Shown piece by piece: positions 41,035 through 43,485 of a stretch of 43,485 nucleotides of DNA. The stretch is from Branchiostoma floridae (taxonomy: Eukaryota > Chordata > Leptocardii > Amphioxiformes > Branchiostomatidae): positions 15,649,595 to 15,693,079 of the forward strand of contig NC_049987.1 of assembly GCF_000003815.2 (NCBI RefSeq). The letters are read 5' to 3'. The notes under the pieces are model-generated. The model made no database searches. It saw nothing but the letters and a program-made list of their open reading frames with translations, and was not told the origin of the DNA. The translations under genes and the position numbers were made by a program. Position 1 is the stretch's first letter, and the number at the start of each line of letters is the position of its first letter.

Positions 41035-41467
41035 AGGTCAGCCATTTGACGTGTTAGAGGTGTTGTCTGTGTTATTCCCTATTCGTGAGTTAGACAAAAA
41101 GCGTCCCACATCTCGAGCTAAGACTCCGATCCGAGAAACCGAGGTCCAGATTGAAAACACCTGGACAGGGAATCCTTAAGAGGGAAGACTTCTCACGAAA
41201 TGTTTTTTCTTACTTTGTTTTTACGGCTCTGCAGTGCACATCAAAAAGTAACAAGTGGATGCTTTTTTTGTTACGCAAAGGACAATTTTAGGCGGTCATA
41301 GATGTCGGGCAGAGTGTATAGAGAGAACGTCACATTTCTTCTCTTTCGTGATCACTTCCTTGACCAAATGATCTCACTTTTAGCAGCCCTTCAATGGTCC
41401 GGCCCCAGAACGCTTGATGGCTAACATCTCATAGTCAGGAGATTTGGAACATCCTAATCCTACTAAC
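41035..41467. other. Stretch without a recognised feature
   Basis: I see no gene, RNA or bounded repeat here. Confidence 0.5.
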
Positions 41468-41572
41468 TAGGGGTGGGTACCGGTACAGAAAATTCAGGTC
41501 TATGTCCGGTCCAGGTCCGTCCAAAGGATCAGGTCCAGGTGCAGACCTGAACCTGGACCTGATTCAGTATGA
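41468..41572. repeat. CAGGTCCAGGTC-type repeat, copy 2
   Basis: It starts TAGGGGTGGGTACCGGTACA and iterates CAGGTCCAGGT and CTGAACCTGGACCTG. The same words occur inverted at 23530-23720. It ends against the 3' tail of the LINE. Confidence 0.55.
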
Positions 41573-43330
41573 ATGAATGAATGAATTTTATTGCTCAACA
41601 ATCGCACAGGGTACAATGTATGGCAATTAATAACAACTAATAGCTATACAGACAGTAGTACTAAGAGGCTACATACAAAACAACAACAAAACATTATTAA
41701 TAATAGTACAGTTATGTATGATTAATCTGATCTCGCATTTGGAATACATTATAAAGAAACTGGCCTACGTAGACGGATATATGAGTTGAACATGAGAGCA
41801 ATACATGGAAAATATCGCTTTCTGCACCAGCGAGAGAGATGTGTGTTTTGGTTCTAATATTCTTAAACAATATTTCTCTCTCTTTACTGTAGGTAGGACA
41901 TTTCATAACAAAGTGGAATTCATCTTCTATATTTTCATGACATGTAGGACACAGTCTTTGAGTGGCTGGTGTGTTACGGTGACGACCTTTTTCAATTTCT
42001 AAACAATGTGCACTTATTCTCAGTTTTGTAATGCTGTATCTAAATGATCTATTATGAGTTGATTTGAGATATTCTTCCATACCAAAGTGTTTTTTGATTT
42101 TCGAATATGTTTTAAGTTTGTTGGTGCTTTTGAGCTGTTCCCTCCAGCCAGAAAGAAACGTGTCTTTTAGACGCTCTTTGAATATGTTCCCAAAATGTTT
42201 GGCATTAACAGCGGGGTTAAGCCAAACATTTTGGAACCCATGTCGGCATAAAATGTCCTGAACGTGAGTAGCCCAGTCATGCCCTTCTTCGACTGAAGTG
42301 TCATAAGCCTTTTTAACAATCCTATCATTTGGTAGAGTATGCAATCTTAGCCAATATTTAATCAGATGTGTTTGACTGTCAACGAATAGAGGGAATACTC
42401 CTAATTCCCCTCTTACGGCGGCATTGACAGAGCTTTTCGGTACATGAAGTAAAATTTTGCAGAAATTTAAGAGTACGTATTCTAAGTCAGGTATTTCATA
42501 TGAGACTTTTGGTTGTTCTATTGTTATATGCTGGTTCCTAAACAAAGTTTCTGACTGGTATATCACGTTCAGTTTGTCACTGTATTTCTTGAATCGGACA
42601 AGAATGGGACGAGTATAAATAGTCGAGGCTTCTGATATATTTCCCAGACGGGAGACTCTAAGTATATCAACTTCTGGTCCAAATATCGGGCTGAGGACTG
42701 TGGCTGTAGATGTTCTGGTCGTTTCATTTTGACATTCCGGAATCCCTTTGAATATTAGATCTCTGCATTGTGCATTTATTCCAGTGAGCTCACTACAATA
42801 AAGTAGAATAGGTTTAACCAGACTGTTAAACAGATCAATAGCTAGGGAAATCGAGGGGTTTGAATTAGATGATAAGAATGATTTCAATTTGAACGAGGCC
42901 CGAAGTGCTTTCAATCTTAACTGTTTTATGGCTCGACTAAAAGATCCTGAGGGTGTTATGTCCACTCCTAGGTATGTATAAAAGTTGGTTATCTCTATAA
43001 TTTGACCCTGAGAGGTGAAAGGTGACTGTTTGTTATTGGCTGTCCGCCCATTTTTGGAGAAGATCATTACTTTTGTTTTGTTCTTATTGATTAATAATTT
43101 CCACAGAGAGCAAAATTGGTCCAGTGCCCTCAAGCATTCTTTTAGGCCTGATTCTGATTTCGATACAAGTACAAGGTCATCAGCCCAAAATATGCTGTTT
43201 ACAGGAGTATCTTTTAAGAATAGGGAGTCACAAGATATTGGATTTAATAGGGCCGGGAAATCGTTAATATAAAGGTTAAAAAGGAAGGGACTTATGTTGC
43301 AACCTTGTCTCACCCCGCAGAATGACCGGA
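41571..43330 (-). mobile_element. Non-LTR retrotransposon, 5' truncated, CR1/L2-like superfamily (clade unsure)
   Basis: On the minus strand the element runs from about 43330 to a simple-repeat tail (ATTC)n at about 41571-41590, the usual 3' end of CR1/L2-type elements. Its 5' end is cut in the middle of the RT and joins a satellite monomer. Truncation at the 5' end is normal for target-primed insertion. Confidence 0.8.
41712..43313 (-). CDS. Reverse transcriptase C-terminal two-thirds, truncated LINE
   Basis: The open frame continues upstream of the first Met (CGVRQGCNISPFLFNLYIND, RT motif B). Motif C follows as FWADDLVLVSKSESGLKECL, then KLLINKNKTKVMIFSKNGRT and ITNFYTYLGVDITPSGSF. The C-terminal part ends in LRISAHCLEIEKGRH and CPTCHENIEDEFHFVMKCPT, a Cys-x2-Cys...His-x4-Cys knuckle. 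The frame is intact over 533 residues, so this insertion is fairly young, yet it lacks the RT start and endonuclease and cannot move itself. Confidence 0.9.
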   Translation of the reverse strand: MRQGCNISPFLFNLYINDFPALLNPISCDSLFLKDTPVNSIFWADDLVLVSKSESGLKECLRALDQFCSLWKLLINKNKTKVMIFSKNGRTANNKQSPFTSQGQIIEITNFYTYLGVDITPSGSFSRAIKQLRLKALRASFKLKSFLSSNSNPSISLAIDLFNSLVKPILLYCSELTGINAQCRDLIFKGIPECQNETTRTSTATVLSPIFGPEVDILRVSRLGNISEASTIYTRPILVRFKKYSDKLNVIYQSETLFRNQHITIEQPKVSYEIPDLEYVLLNFCKILLHVPKSSVNAAVRGELGVFPLFVDSQTHLIKYWLRLHTLPNDRIVKKAYDTSVEEGHDWATHVQDILCRHGFQNVWLNPAVNAKHFGNIFKERLKDTFLSGWREQLKSTNKLKTYSKIKKHFGMEEYLKSTHNRSFRYSITKLRISAHCLEIEKGRHRNTPATQRLCPTCHENIEDEFHFVMKCPTYSKEREILFKNIRTKTHISLAGAESDIFHVLLSCSTHISVYVGQFLYNVFQMRDQINHT

Positions 43331-43333
43331 AGT

Positions 43334-43485
43334 ATGGTTTTCCAAAGATACCATAGTTTGCCTATTTCGGACACTTTTTAAAAATCCACATTTTTGGTCG
43401 CGGTTAGGGGGACTTAGCTAAGAACGGGAATCACTCGACAACAAAAAGAGCTATCCGAAAGCGGATTGCAGCATTCAACTCCCCA
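43334..43485. repeat. Satellite monomer, inverted relative to the main array
   Basis: The reverse complement reads GGGGAGTTGAATGCTGCAAT, CCGCTTTCGGATAGCTC and a type A spacer (TTAGCTAAGTCCCCCTAACC). It joins the 5'-truncated end of the LINE within a few bases and runs off the window. Confidence 0.92.

Overview
The window looks like draft-assembly invertebrate deuterostome DNA, most likely a lancelet (Branchiostoma). It has short phased exons in a long intron-rich gene, an extracellular domain mixture typical of amphioxus, many small non-autonomous transposons, and ten N-gaps, five of them exactly 100 bases. The species is an inference from gene style, not proven by the sequence.

Region 1 (about 4.0-28.2 kb, minus strand) is one large gene, a polycystin-1-like receptor. 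I could chain 31 exons, and all 30 junctions agree in reading phase (about 6.0 kb coding, about 2,008 residues visible). In protein order they give: pentraxin, F5/8C (discoidin), laminin-G-like, C-type lectin, four fibronectin III domains, a Ser/Thr-rich stalk, a GAIN domain with GPS motif, TM1, an intracellular PLAT domain, and the next membrane segments. The signal peptide and first exons lie above 28.2 kb or in a gap. The C-terminal channel part should lie left of position 1. I saw no PKD or REJ domain.

The most striking feature is in the GAIN exon (10989-12444). A 941-bp piggyBac-type element with TTAA duplications sits inside the coding sequence. Removing it plus one TTAA gives an uninterrupted frame, so this looks like an insertion allele, or an insertion tolerated by splicing. 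Nearby introns carry three copies of a second short repeat. One copy supplies the 3' splice site of the GPS exon, and another has duplicated a 5' splice site. A 41-bp stretch of one GAIN exon is copied in inverted orientation into the next intron.

Region 2 (1-3.7 kb) is an L1/Tx1-like LINE (plus strand) whose A-rich tail joins the right part of another TTAA-flanked element. Region 3 (28.5-31.5 kb) holds 5S rRNA remnants, a CCAAT/YY1-type promoter with candidate first exons (plus strand), and an exact 215-bp direct repeat. Region 4 (31.6-35.3 kb, minus) is a tyrosine-recombinase retrotransposon of DIRS/Ngaro type (gag, RT-RNase H, partial recombinase). It abuts region 5, a 157-bp satellite array (35.4-38.4 kb). 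Region 6 (38.7-41 kb) starts a small secreted-protein gene (plus strand) with a CRE, E-box and TATA-like promoter; its intron is full of MITEs and a SINE. Region 7 (41.57-43.33 kb, minus) is a 5'-truncated non-LTR retrotransposon, followed at the right edge by one satellite monomer in inverted orientation.
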